Positions 1 to 6,709 of a DNA stretch of 16,429 nt are shown piece by piece. The translations under genes were made by a program, and so were the position numbers. Where the stretch lies: assembly GCA_934699065.1 (NCBI GenBank), contig CAKUWD010000044.1, forward strand, positions 1 through 16,429. The letters are read 5' to 3'. How positions within the stretch are numbered: the stretch's first letter is position 1; each line of letters opens with the position of its first letter. The notes beneath the pieces were generated by a model. The model made no database searches and was not told where the DNA came from. It saw only the letters and a program-made list of their open reading frames with translations. Origin of the DNA: an uncultured Treponema sp. (lineage in GTDB: Bacteria > Spirochaetota > Spirochaetia > Treponematales > Treponemataceae).

Positions 1-1
1 T

Positions 2-448
2 GGCTGCGGCACCGGATCAGTTTTAATAGCTCTGGCTCAAAATCATAATATAAAAGGACATGGAATTGATGTTGAACCAGCCATGATTAAAATTGCAAAA
101 GTAAAATGTGCAGGCATTGATATCCAGCTTTCTTCCTGCGATTCAACACCTTTTGCTGACGTGACTTTTGATGTACTTGTAGCCTGCATGGCCTATCATC
201 ATTTTCCGGATAAAAGGGCTTTTGAAAAAGAGGCCTTCAGGATTTTGAAGTCAGGCGGAAAGCTTTATATTGCAGACCCAAATTTTCCAAAAGCAATCAG
301 AAAAATCATTAACTTTCTTGTGCGTAATTTGAATGGAGAATTTTTTTCGAGCGATGAAATTATTGACCGCTTTAAGCAGGCTGGTTTTCTTCCTATTGAT
401 GTAAAAAAGAAGAAATACGGCCAGCTTGTTATAATGCAAAAGGCTTGA
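2..448 (+). CDS. Class I SAM-dependent methyltransferase, 5' end outside window
   Basis: The reading frame is open from base 2 and begins within the SAM-binding glycine loop, read as G-C-G-T-G-S, followed by a GIDVE acidic turn that normally contacts the SAM ribose. Further on are ACMAYHHFPDKR, the usual motif IV/post-IV region of small-molecule methyltransferases, and LKSGGKLYIADP. About 148 codons remain, so only some 30-50 N-terminal residues are missing, including the true start. The ATG at 83 is internal because conserved motif I lies before it. The substrate cannot be told; UbiE/Methyltransf_11-type enzymes look like this. The gene ends with TGA one base before the convergent ATPase gene, leaving no room for a separate terminator. 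Confidence 0.85.
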   Translation, partial: GCGTGSVLIALAQNHNIKGHGIDVEPAMIKIAKVKCAGIDIQLSSCDSTPFADVTFDVLVACMAYHHFPDKRAFEKEAFRILKSGGKLYIADPNFPKAIRKIINFLVRNLNGEFFSSDEIIDRFKQAGFLPIDVKKKKYGQLVIMQKA

Positions 449-449
449 T

Positions 450-2327
450 CTAATCTCTACCCTTATAAAAGAGCAGCAGGAAGGCGCTGATAACTACAAG
501 TACAGAACCGCAGTTATGGAAAAGGGCGCCCCAGACTGCATTCAAAATGCCAGAGATTGCAAGTACAACTGCAGCAAAATTGATTACCATAGAAAGACAG
601 AGATTAAATGTGATTCGATTCTGGGTTTTTCTGGAAATCTTGAAGAGATAAGGAACTGCATCAAGGTTGTCGTGGACAATTACTGCGTCGGCGCTTTCGA
701 TTGCAACGTCGCTGCCGATTCCGCCCATGGCAATTCCTGCAAAGGCTGAACGCAGGGCAAGAGAGTCGTTTACTCCGTCGCCGAACATTGCAACCTTATT
801 TCCCCGGGCTTCCTGATTTTTGATGTAATTCATTTTATCTTCCGGGGAACAGCCAGCCTTAAAATCATCAAGACCGATTTGAACTGCAACACAGCGGGCA
901 GAGTTTTCGTTGTCGCCTGTGAGCATGACGGTGCGGACCTTCAGGGCTTTAAGCTGCGCTACCATCTTGCGGGCATTTTCTTTGATAGCATCCTGAATGA
1001 AGATTATGCCAAGAAGTTTTGATTCACTGTAAAGGCCGACAAGGGAAGCCGACCCTTTGGCTCCAGCGACTACGGCATTTTCGACACCCACCAAATTCTC
1101 CTCTACTTTTCCCACCATATATTTTTTTCCGTCGATTTCAAATTCAATTCCGCTGCCTGCAAGAGTTTTGTGATTCTTAATTTCATAAAGGCCGCTTTTG
1201 TTATAATCCATAATCGCCTTTGCAAGCGGATGATTTGAAAGAGCCTCACCCGATGCAGCAATTTTTACAAGCTCCTGCCCGCTGATATCAGACAGAGTTT
1301 GAACTTTAACAACAGCCGGCTTTCCTTTTGTAAGGGTTCCTGTTTTATCAAAAACCGCAATGTTAGAAGAAGCAATTCTTTCCAGCGCTTCACCCGACTG
1401 AATCAAAAGACCATGCTTAGAAGCATTTCCAATTCCCGCAGAAATTGCAGTAGGGGTTGCAAGTACAAAGGCGCAGGGACAGAAAACAACAAGCACTGTT
1501 ACAGCGCGGGTAAAGCCCAGCCAGAAATCATTATGAGTATTTCCGATTATAGTGCCAGCCACAATTGCCGTAGTAAGAGAAATTACAACAAGCCAGGCTG
1601 CCCAGACATTTGCCTTGCGAACAATTTTTGCCTTCTGTGCATCAGCGGCTTCTGCAAGCATAATCATTCGCTGGAGGGAAGAGTCGCCGGCAGTTTTGAT
1701 GGCCTCAATCAAAATACTTCCGTTTTGATTTATAGTTCCGCTCATCACAAGGTCACCCGGATTTTTTTCCACAGGAATCGATTCTCCCGTCATTGCACTC
1801 TGGTCAATACTTGTGCTGCCTTCGATTATTTTTCCATCAACAGGAATAGATTCTCCTGCCCTCACCTGCAGAATGTCTCCAAGCTTTACCTGATCAGCTT
1901 CAATGATTTTTATCTGCCCATCCACAAAGAGATTTGCCTTTTTAGGGCTGAGCTTGATAAGTTTTGAAATTCCCTTTTTTGCCCGGTCCGAAGTAAAATC
2001 TTCCAGAATAGAACCAATCTGCATGATAAAGGCAACTTCGCCGGCTGCAAAAAATTCCTTGAGAATCAGAGAACCAATTAATGCCAGGGCAACAAGCACA
2101 TCCGCAGTAATGTCGTGGTCTTTTACAAGGCCAACAATTGCCCCAAGAACAATCGGAAGACCGCACAAAACTATTGCAATCCAGGACGGATCAAAGCCTG
2201 CAATTTTGTCTGCATTTCCGGTCCAGCTGAAAGTTAAAGATGTAGCAAGTGCCACTCCCGAAATTATTACAAAAATAAGCCTGAGCCTGTCGCTCTGTTT
2301 TTCGTACCATTCTACAATATTTGACAT
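450..2327 (-). CDS. P1B-type heavy-metal transporting ATPase
   Basis: This 625-residue membrane ATPase should export a transition or heavy metal ion at the expense of ATP. Visible motifs in order are the actuator TGES (180-183), the membrane metal site CPC (283-285), the phosphorylation site DKTGT (327-331), the P1B-specific HP pair (366-367), TGDN (470-473) and GDGVND (516-521). About eight membrane helices fit the sequence. There is no N-terminal HMA/CxxC domain; the protein starts directly with a short amphipathic stretch. In the last helices the DxG of Zn/Cd pumps (ZntA, CadA) and the MSxSS of Cu pumps are both absent; HNCGS (604-608) stands there instead, so the metal is uncertain. Start ATG has GAGAGG about 8 bases upstream. 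The upstream dyads suggest a metal-responsive repressor encoded elsewhere. Confidence 0.93.
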   Translation of the reverse strand: MSNIVEWYEKQSDRLRLIFVIISGVALATSLTFSWTGNADKIAGFDPSWIAIVLCGLPIVLGAIVGLVKDHDITADVLVALALIGSLILKEFFAAGEVAFIMQIGSILEDFTSDRAKKGISKLIKLSPKKANLFVDGQIKIIEADQVKLGDILQVRAGESIPVDGKIIEGSTSIDQSAMTGESIPVEKNPGDLVMSGTINQNGSILIEAIKTAGDSSLQRMIMLAEAADAQKAKIVRKANVWAAWLVVISLTTAIVAGTIIGNTHNDFWLGFTRAVTVLVVFCPCAFVLATPTAISAGIGNASKHGLLIQSGEALERIASSNIAVFDKTGTLTKGKPAVVKVQTLSDISGQELVKIAASGEALSNHPLAKAIMDYNKSGLYEIKNHKTLAGSGIEFEIDGKKYMVGKVEENLVGVENAVVAGAKGSASLVGLYSESKLLGIIFIQDAIKENARKMVAQLKALKVRTVMLTGDNENSARCVAVQIGLDDFKAGCSPEDKMNYIKNQEARGNKVAMFGDGVNDSLALRSAFAGIAMGGIGSDVAIESADAVIVHDNLDAVPYLFKISRKTQNRITFNLCLSMVINFAAVVLAISGILNAVWGALFHNCGSVLVVISAFLLLFYKGRD

Positions 2328-2369
2328 TGTTCAACCTCTCGCAAAAATAGAACACAATGTGTCTGTTAT

Positions 2370-2384
2370 CGAACACCTTGTTCG
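2370..2384. promoter_or_regulatory. Candidate operator (CGAACA-3-TGTTCG dyad) of the ATPase gene
   Basis: A perfect inverted repeat with six-base arms and a three-base centre lies about 45 bases before the ATPase start. On the minus strand it begins five bases after a possible -10 (TATAGT, plus 2390-2395), so a bound protein would cover the start point. GAACA/TGTTC half-sites resemble those of ArsR/SmtB metal sensors, but the spacing differs from the classical sites and no such regulator is in the window. A second small dyad, ACACA-A-TGTGT, lies at 2352-2362. Confidence 0.45.
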
Positions 2385-2443
2385 TTATCACTATATTGCG
2401 GGAAATCAGGATTTTTAAGAACAAAAAATCTACTTTGTAAGAA

Positions 2444-2471
2444 ACTGAACAAAAATCAAAATTTGTTCAGT
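2444..2471. promoter_or_regulatory. Inverted repeat ACTGAACAAA/TTTGTTCAGT
   Basis: Ten-base perfect arms are separated by eight A-rich bases. It lies 50-77 bases after the macrodomain stop and 117-144 bases before the ATPase start. It repeats the TGAACA/TGTTCA half-site seen nearer the ATPase gene, so it may be a distal operator. It could also work as a weak hairpin ending the macrodomain operon; there is no clean U-tract immediately after it on the minus strand, which favours the operator reading. Confidence 0.4.
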
Positions 2472-2520
2472 AAGTCTATAACTTAAAAGAGACTGTGATT
2501 TCAGATTGAAATTGTCGACT

Positions 2521-3408
2521 TTACAGGCCAAAAACCTTTTTATAAATCTCAAGATCCTTATTTCCAAAAACATTGAAGACAACTTTCTTTACGCTGGAAT
2601 CCGGATTTTCTGACAGCCACTTTTCTACGGTTTCCACTGCAATTTGGGCAGCAAGCTCTGCCGGAAATCTGAAAACTCCTGTCGAAATACAGCAAAAGGC
2701 TACAGATTCAAGCTGATTAGAACTAGCCGTTTCAAGACATTTTTTATAGCAGGAAGCAAGCTGGATTTTTTCGCGCGCACTTACAACAGTAGTTATAATC
2801 GGGCCGACAGTGTGCAAAACATAGCGGCTTGGAAGATTAAAGGCCGGGGTAATTTTGCAAAGTCCGGTTCCTTCTTCGTGCCCCTGTTTTTGCATCAGCT
2901 CGTTACAGGCAAGCCTGAGTTGAATGCCCGCAAAGGTGTGGATACAGTTGTCGATGCAGATGTGAAGCGGCGCAAAGCAGCCAAGCAAAGCAGAGTTTGC
3001 AGCATTAACAATTGCATCAACTTTTAGCGTAGTGATGTCGCCCTGCCAGAGGTAAAGTCCCCTTGCCATTGTCGGGCTTGATCCGCGAGTTTTTGCAACG
3101 CAAAAATCTCGGTAAGCTTGCGGCACAATCTCTTTTATACATTTCAAATCCGCAATATTCGTAATCCCCCGCTCTTTATTAACCTGCTGCAGGTACTCAT
3201 CCTGAGTTTTCAAAAAGTCAGTACTAATGGAATATGGACCACGAATATTCATCAAAGCTCTCAGTATATCTCGCTGGCTCTTTTCATCATCAGGAATTAC
3301 AAAACCGCCTTCATTTCCGGGCACAAGCCCCAGCTTAAAACCGGCACTACCCATATCTTCTTTGAGGAGTTCTCTTATCAAATATAATCTGCGTTCTTTT
3401 TGTGTCAT
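2521..3408 (-). CDS. Zinc-dependent macrodomain ADP-ribosyl hydrolase (SirTM partner)
   Basis: Removes ADP-ribose from proteins modified by the neighbouring SirTM. Residues 1-115 form the helical N-terminal extension typical of the bacterial Zn-macrodomains (RALMNIRGPYSIS at 50-62). The macrodomain proper starts at WQGDIT (121-126) and VDAIVNAANSALLGC (130-144). The following FAPLHICIDNCIHTFAG (145-161) is the signature insert; C144, H149 and C151 are the expected zinc ligands. HTVGP (199-203) and CISTGVFRFP (240-249) complete the ADP-ribose pocket. Length (295) is close to normal for the class. Its ATG overlaps the SirTM stop as ATGA, indicating translational coupling. No part appears missing. 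Confidence 0.93.
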   Translation of the reverse strand: MTQKERRLYLIRELLKEDMGSAGFKLGLVPGNEGGFVIPDDEKSQRDILRALMNIRGPYSISTDFLKTQDEYLQQVNKERGITNIADLKCIKEIVPQAYRDFCVAKTRGSSPTMARGLYLWQGDITTLKVDAIVNAANSALLGCFAPLHICIDNCIHTFAGIQLRLACNELMQKQGHEEGTGLCKITPAFNLPSRYVLHTVGPIITTVVSAREKIQLASCYKKCLETASSNQLESVAFCCISTGVFRFPAELAAQIAVETVEKWLSENPDSSVKKVVFNVFGNKDLEIYKKVFGL

Positions 3409-4277
3409 AAGCTTTTCAAGGCCTCATTAATATCATTATTTACGCAAATACTCTGTTTTTCAATCTCGCCAGGGACCTCTGCCTCTCCCTTGTTTATGCA
3501 GATATAAGTAGCTTTTGGATTAGCATAGGTCATCTTCCAGAAAGGATATTTGATGATTCCAGGAGTATTACCGCCAACACCAAGCTCCAGAAAAACAATA
3601 CGGTCATCTTTATTCTTATTCAGAAAATCTTCATAACAGTTAGCTGCCTTATTCCAGCCTTCATCTTCAACAAAAGTGTTGTCCGAGCGAAGATTCATTG
3701 TCATAGGCTTTCCGCAGACAGGACAGCGGGGTACCAGTTCAGACGGAACAGTCATTTTAATTCCTTCAAAGCCATTATCCGGAAGTTCAAGGCCACCATC
3801 ATTCTGAATTACAAAGCCCTGTTCACCAAGCATCTTTTCAACAAAAAGTTGATTGTCGTAAGTTTTCTTGTGACAAGGCTCCGAGCACTGCCAGAGACCG
3901 TAATCCCCTTGAGTATAAAACAGTCGTGACTTATCAAAGCCCGCCTTCTGAAAGCAGTGGTCAACATTAGTCGTAAGGACAAAATAATTTTTATCCTTCA
4001 CAAACTCAAAAAGTTTTTCATATACTGGCAAAGGCGCTTTTACAAAACGGTTCAGATAAATCTGCCGACTCCAGTAAGCCCAGTTTTCTTCACGACTTTC
4101 AAAAGCCGTAAAGCCACCGGAATACATGTCATGAAAGCCGTACTTCTTTTCAAAATCAGCAAAATATTTTTGAAAGCGAGGCCCGCTGTAGGTAAAACCC
4201 GCAGAAGTAGAAAGCCCGGCACCGGCACCTATGAGAACTGAGTCTGCATTTTGCAAGATTGATTTGATGTTTTCCAT
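3405..4277 (-). CDS. Class M sirtuin (SirTM), protein ADP-ribosyltransferase
   Basis: Uses NAD to ADP-ribosylate a protein target; characterised relatives act on lipoylated GcvH-L rather than deacetylating. The NAD-binding start is GAGAGLSTSAGF (17-28). TTNVDHCFQKAG (102-113) replaces the TQNIDxLHxxAG of ordinary sirtuins, and TQGDYGLWQC (122-131) lacks the catalytic His-Gly of deacylases and has the Gln typical of SirTM. Zinc ligands C131, C135, C185 and C188 are present. LELGVGGNTPGIIKYPFW (230-247) is the class-specific C-terminal motif. A good ribosome site (GGTGGAG) precedes the ATG, nine bases after the upstream stop. In known operons GcvH-L and LplA2 are adjacent; neither is here, so the target is an open question. 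Confidence 0.93.
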   Translation of the reverse strand: MENIKSILQNADSVLIGAGAGLSTSAGFTYSGPRFQKYFADFEKKYGFHDMYSGGFTAFESREENWAYWSRQIYLNRFVKAPLPVYEKLFEFVKDKNYFVLTTNVDHCFQKAGFDKSRLFYTQGDYGLWQCSEPCHKKTYDNQLFVEKMLGEQGFVIQNDGGLELPDNGFEGIKMTVPSELVPRCPVCGKPMTMNLRSDNTFVEDEGWNKAANCYEDFLNKNKDDRIVFLELGVGGNTPGIIKYPFWKMTYANPKATYICINKGEAEVPGEIEKQSICVNNDINEALKSL

Positions 4278-4286
4278 TCTCCACCT

Positions 4287-4745
4287 CTATAGATTAAAAA
4301 CAACAGGCTTAGAAAAAGCTTTATTCTCTTCAAGTCCCTTAACATGACCAAGATTGTTCAGACTGCCGGAAATCTCAGAAAGATAGAAAACCTTGAGCAA
4401 GGAATGATTTGCATCATTTTTGTACAGCTGGCGAACTATGGAAGATTTTTCCATAATCATTTTCTTAACCGTATGATTTTCTTCAAAGACAACCCTTGCA
4501 CTCATGCGAATCCAGGCTGTATCAATTTCATTCTCCATAAGACGGGAACCACAAAGGTCAATATAAGGATTCACAGAAAGCTCCTTGAACATATCCTTCT
4601 GGCTGTTTGTGCAGAACCACAGCTTTTCATCATGGACTACCATGTACTGAACAGGCCTCACCTTTGGCTTCCCATCCAAACCGATTGTTGCCAGATACTG
4701 TAAGCCTACTTTATCAAGATATTCTGCAATTTCTGTAACTGTCAT
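4287..4745 (-). CDS. Pyridoxamine 5'-phosphate oxidase-like split-barrel flavin protein
   Basis: A 152-residue single-domain protein with the split beta-barrel pattern: an opening helix (residues 3-13), then QYLATIGLDGKPKVRPVQYMV (15-36) and KLWFCTNSQKDMFKEL (40-56), which fits the FMN or other flavin phosphate-binding edge. AWIRMSARVVFEE continues the barrel. Such proteins bind FMN, F420 or heme, often as dimers; the actual cofactor and substrate cannot be read here. AAGGAG lies about 9 bases before the ATG. The gene is third from the macrodomain end of a four-gene operon, 17 bases after the MBL-like gene and 9 bases before SirTM, which suggests a redox role tied to the ADP-ribosylation pair. 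Confidence 0.85.
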   Translation of the reverse strand: MTVTEIAEYLDKVGLQYLATIGLDGKPKVRPVQYMVVHDEKLWFCTNSQKDMFKELSVNPYIDLCGSRLMENEIDTAWIRMSARVVFEENHTVKKMIMEKSSIVRQLYKNDANHSLLKVFYLSEISGSLNNLGHVKGLEENKAFSKPVVFNL

Positions 4746-4762
4746 TCGTGGCTCCTTTTAAA

Positions 4763-5566
4763 TTATTTTACGGGGAAAAACATTCCAGCCGACATATCAA
4801 GATAGTTCAAACCTGAATATTTTGGATATGCTGACTGCACTGCTGCCTTAAAGCCTGCCGCATTCGGATTTTTAACTGCGATGTTCTTAAGACTCTTAAG
4901 ATATTCAATCTTAGTTTTCACATCGTCCAGATTTTCCACAACATAATGGCTGGTCAGAACAAAACCGACCTTTTTCTGGATATAAGATTCCAGTACGGAA
5001 ATAAGTGCGTCGGCGTGTGCTTTTCCTGCGACAATTGAATGAACATCGTGGCCCAGCATATGAGTATAAACCACATTGATTTCAGGAATGAAGATGTCGA
5101 AGGCTTCCTGGGTGCGGGTGATTTTCATTTCAACGCCGCAGATTGTCAGGCTGTCACCCTCGATAAAATCCGTGGTCCTGTAGATTGATTTGTCAAAGGC
5201 CTCCCCGAAGGCTCCCGCAAAGTTTGAGATGAGCCCTGCTCCACCGCCGTTGTGATTGTAATCATCGGCATTTTTTGTTGAGTAGACCTTGCTTCCCTTC
5301 ATAAAAGAAGCGCCCGCTCCGTGATAGGCGATTACAGCACCTTCATATTTCAAGCCTGTGTCGGAAATGTATTTTTCCAGCTCCTTGATGTTGTCAAAAA
5401 AGCATGGTGACTCAATCATGAAGCAGCTGCCAGCTTTTTCCACCAGAAAACATTCGTCCGAAATCAAGTCGTTCGTCTTGAATGCGTGAAGTTTGACTGA
5501 ACCAAAATCATAGATTTCCATTAACCCCTTTGAAAGCTGAACCGATGTGAACTGTGTCTTTTCCAT
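4763..5566 (-). CDS. Metallo-beta-lactamase-fold-like protein with altered metal site
   Basis: 267 residues whose order of segments resembles MBL-fold flavoprotein or hydrolase domains. FLVEKAGSCFMIESPCF (40-56) corresponds to the first strands, VIAYHGAGASFMKGSKVYST (78-97) to the strand that normally ends in HxHxDH, INVVYTHMLGHDVHS (163-177) to the third ligand region, and FVLTSHYV (202-209) to the last SxH. Only H82 of the HxHxDH motif seems kept; H169, H173, H176 and H207 remain as possible ligands. It may bind a single metal or none. This family assignment is from fold pattern only and is tentative. First gene of the SirTM operon; GAGG precedes the ATG by about 7 bases, and the promoter is 100 bases upstream. 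Confidence 0.55.
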   Translation of the reverse strand: MEKTQFTSVQLSKGLMEIYDFGSVKLHAFKTNDLISDECFLVEKAGSCFMIESPCFFDNIKELEKYISDTGLKYEGAVIAYHGAGASFMKGSKVYSTKNADDYNHNGGGAGLISNFAGAFGEAFDKSIYRTTDFIEGDSLTICGVEMKITRTQEAFDIFIPEINVVYTHMLGHDVHSIVAGKAHADALISVLESYIQKKVGFVLTSHYVVENLDDVKTKIEYLKSLKNIAVKNPNAAGFKAAVQSAYPKYSGLNYLDMSAGMFFPVK

Positions 5567-5638
5567 AAAATTACCTCGTTAAGTTTTTATCTTAAAAGCA
5601 GGTGATCAGGCTGATTAAAAGATATGTTTTGCTTTTCT

Positions 5639-5660
5639 GTTGTAACTTATTGTTTACAAC
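5639..5660. promoter_or_regulatory. Candidate Rrf2 operator, GTTGTAA-8-TTACAAC
   Basis: A perfect inverted repeat with seven-base arms lies just downstream of the operon -10. The same half-site recurs alone at 5676-5682, and a shorter dyad GTTGT-9-ACAAC lies at 5702-5720 next to the Rrf2 promoter. The arrangement fits a local repressor controlling both directions. The divergent Rrf2 gene is the obvious candidate. Confidence 0.65.
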
Positions 5661-5667
5661 TATGAAT

Positions 5668-5696
5668 AATATAGCGTTGTAATTTATAAATGTCAA
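5668..5696 (-). promoter_or_regulatory. Promoter of the MBL-like/PNPOx/SirTM/macrodomain operon
   Basis: On the minus strand TTGACA (plus 5691-5696) is followed after exactly 17 bases by TATATT (plus 5668-5673). This is the best promoter match in the intergenic region and points into the SirTM operon. A GTTGTAA half-site lies in the spacer (5676-5682) and a full inverted repeat of the same half-site covers the expected start point (5639-5660). Confidence 0.75.
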
Positions 5697-5725
5697 GTGA
5701 TGTTGTTTATTTTTTACAACGAATA

Positions 5726-5734
5726 TGCTATATT
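5726..5734 (+). promoter_or_regulatory. Extended -10 of the Rrf2 gene (TGCTATATT)
   Basis: A TGn-TATATT extended -10 lies 18 bases before the ATG at 5752. The match to a -35 is weak (TTGTTT at 5703-5708 with a long spacer, or TTTATT at 5706-5711), as expected for an extended -10 promoter. It overlaps the alternative upstream ATG (5725), which therefore cannot be the translation start. Confidence 0.6.
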
Positions 5735-5751
5735 TTATTCAGGAAAGCCTT

Positions 5752-6174
5752 ATGAAACTAAATACGAATCTTACGGTTGCAATTCATACTATTCTCTGCA
5801 TTGCTTATTTTGAAAAGGATAACAAAGTCACTTCCGATTTCATTGCAGGAAGTACTGGAATGAACCCTGTAATTATCAGAAAGATTTTAGGAAAACTCCA
5901 GGCAGCAGATATTGTAGAAACAAAAGCTGGAGTCGGAGGCTCTACCATTTCAAAGAAAGTCGAAGAAATTACCCTTTTGGATGTCTACAAGGCAGTGAGC
6001 GAAGAAAAGGAGAGCAATCGTTCTGTTTTTAATTTTCATGTAAATCCTAATTCAAAATGCCCCGTGGGAAGCAAAATCCATGCAGTTTTAGACCAGCCAT
6101 TAGCCAATGCCCAGAAGGCTTTGGAAGAGGAACTGAAAAAAACTACAATTAAGGATTTGATGGGAAAGCTATAA
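5752..6174 (+). CDS. Rrf2-family transcriptional regulator
   Basis: A 140-residue one-domain regulator. The winged helix spans about residues 24-66 (VTSDFIAGSTGMNPVIIRK as the HTH, AGVGGSTISK as the wing), followed by the family segment ITLLDVYKAV (73-82) and a long dimerisation helix at the C terminus. Fe-S type members (IscR, NsrR) carry three Cys near residues 90-105; here only C103 is in that area, plus C16 in the first helix. A Fe-S cluster is thus unlikely, and thiol or small-molecule sensing as in YwnA/CymR-type members is more likely. The start was chosen because AGGAAAG lies at 5741-5747 and the promoter -10 overlaps the upstream ATG. Divergent from the SirTM operon, which it probably represses along with itself. 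Confidence 0.88.
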   Translation: MKLNTNLTVAIHTILCIAYFEKDNKVTSDFIAGSTGMNPVIIRKILGKLQAADIVETKAGVGGSTISKKVEEITLLDVYKAVSEEKESNRSVFNFHVNPNSKCPVGSKIHAVLDQPLANAQKALEEELKKTTIKDLMGKL

Positions 6175-6220
6175 TCTAGTGCCCTATCTGAGTAATAGGT
6201 AAACAAGGATATTTAGATAT

Positions 6221-6694
6221 ATGATAAATGAAAAAGTTTTAGACTTCCTCAAAGCTAAGGGATATGCAGACAGACTCACCGAACACAAAGAAACAATCGA
6301 CACCGTAGAACATGCAGCACAGCAGATTGGCTGTTCCGAGGCAGAGATTGCAAAGACACTTTCATTTATTGTGGATGAAAAACCTGTTATCGTGGTAATG
6401 GCAGGTGATGGCCGTGTAAACTCGTCAAAGTTCAAAGCTCTCTTTCATACAAAACCAAGCATGATTCAGCGAGACCAGGTTGAAGCAATCACCGGCTTTG
6501 CTCCCGGTGGAGTCTGCCCTTTCAATGTTCCAAAAGAAATCCCTGTATGGCTCGATGTTTCAATGAATATATTTGAATACGTTCATCCAGCATGAGTAAA
6601 CTCATTTACTTCGGTAAAACTTACACCATCCGAACTGGAAGATGTATCAGGGGCTACCGGCTGGTGTGATGTCTGTAAGGGCTGGGAAGAATAG
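6221..6694 (+). CDS. YbaK/EbsC-type aminoacyl-tRNA deacylase with in-frame TGA
   Basis: YbaK/EbsC proteins hydrolyse mischarged tRNAs such as Cys-tRNA(Pro). Residues 1-124 show the family clearly: EIAKTLSFIVDEKPVIVVMAGDGRVNSSKF with the catalytic-region Lys, and GFAPGGVCPFNVP. Codon 125 (6593-6595) is TGA, but the same frame continues VNSFTSVKLTPSELEDVSGA, then TGWCDVCKGWEE, to TAG at 6692-6694. That is the normal family C terminus, giving 157 residues against a usual 150-160. Many firmicute relatives, as I recall them, have YPACGSSNSAI here, which aligns without gaps and puts TGA on Cys. It is either selenocysteine, a recent nonsense mutation, or a sequencing error. If read as stop, a 124-residue protein lacking the last strand and helix results. 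AAGGA lies about 11 bases before the ATG. Confidence 0.8.
6596..6639 (+). other. Possible hairpin just after the in-frame TGA (SECIS-like, weak)
   Basis: TTTAC-TTCG-GTAAA (6605-6618) is a five-pair hairpin with a UUCG loop, extendable by GTAA/TTAC (6596-6599 with 6621-6624). An alternative stem pairs TTTACTTCGG (6605-6614) with CCGAACTGGA (6630-6639) through one mismatch. Position relative to the TGA is about right for a bacterial SECIS, but the loop lacks the usual G in its first two bases. Such small stems arise easily by chance. Confidence 0.25.
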
Positions 6695-6709
6695 AAAAAA
6701 AGTCAGATT

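Noticed and set aside
1299..1967. Plus-strand 222-codon open frame inside the ATPase gene
   Set aside because: It is antisense to conserved ATPase motifs, has no ribosome site and its translation is low in complexity; a shadow frame. The same applies to other long antisense frames, for example 2644-3027 and 4344-4703.
5725..5751. Upstream ATG of the Rrf2 gene as true start
   Set aside because: It lies in the extended -10 of the promoter and has no ribosome site; ATG 5752 has AGGAAAG.
5752..6174. Fe-S (IscR/NsrR-like) assignment for the Rrf2 protein
   Set aside because: Only one Cys lies in the cluster region.
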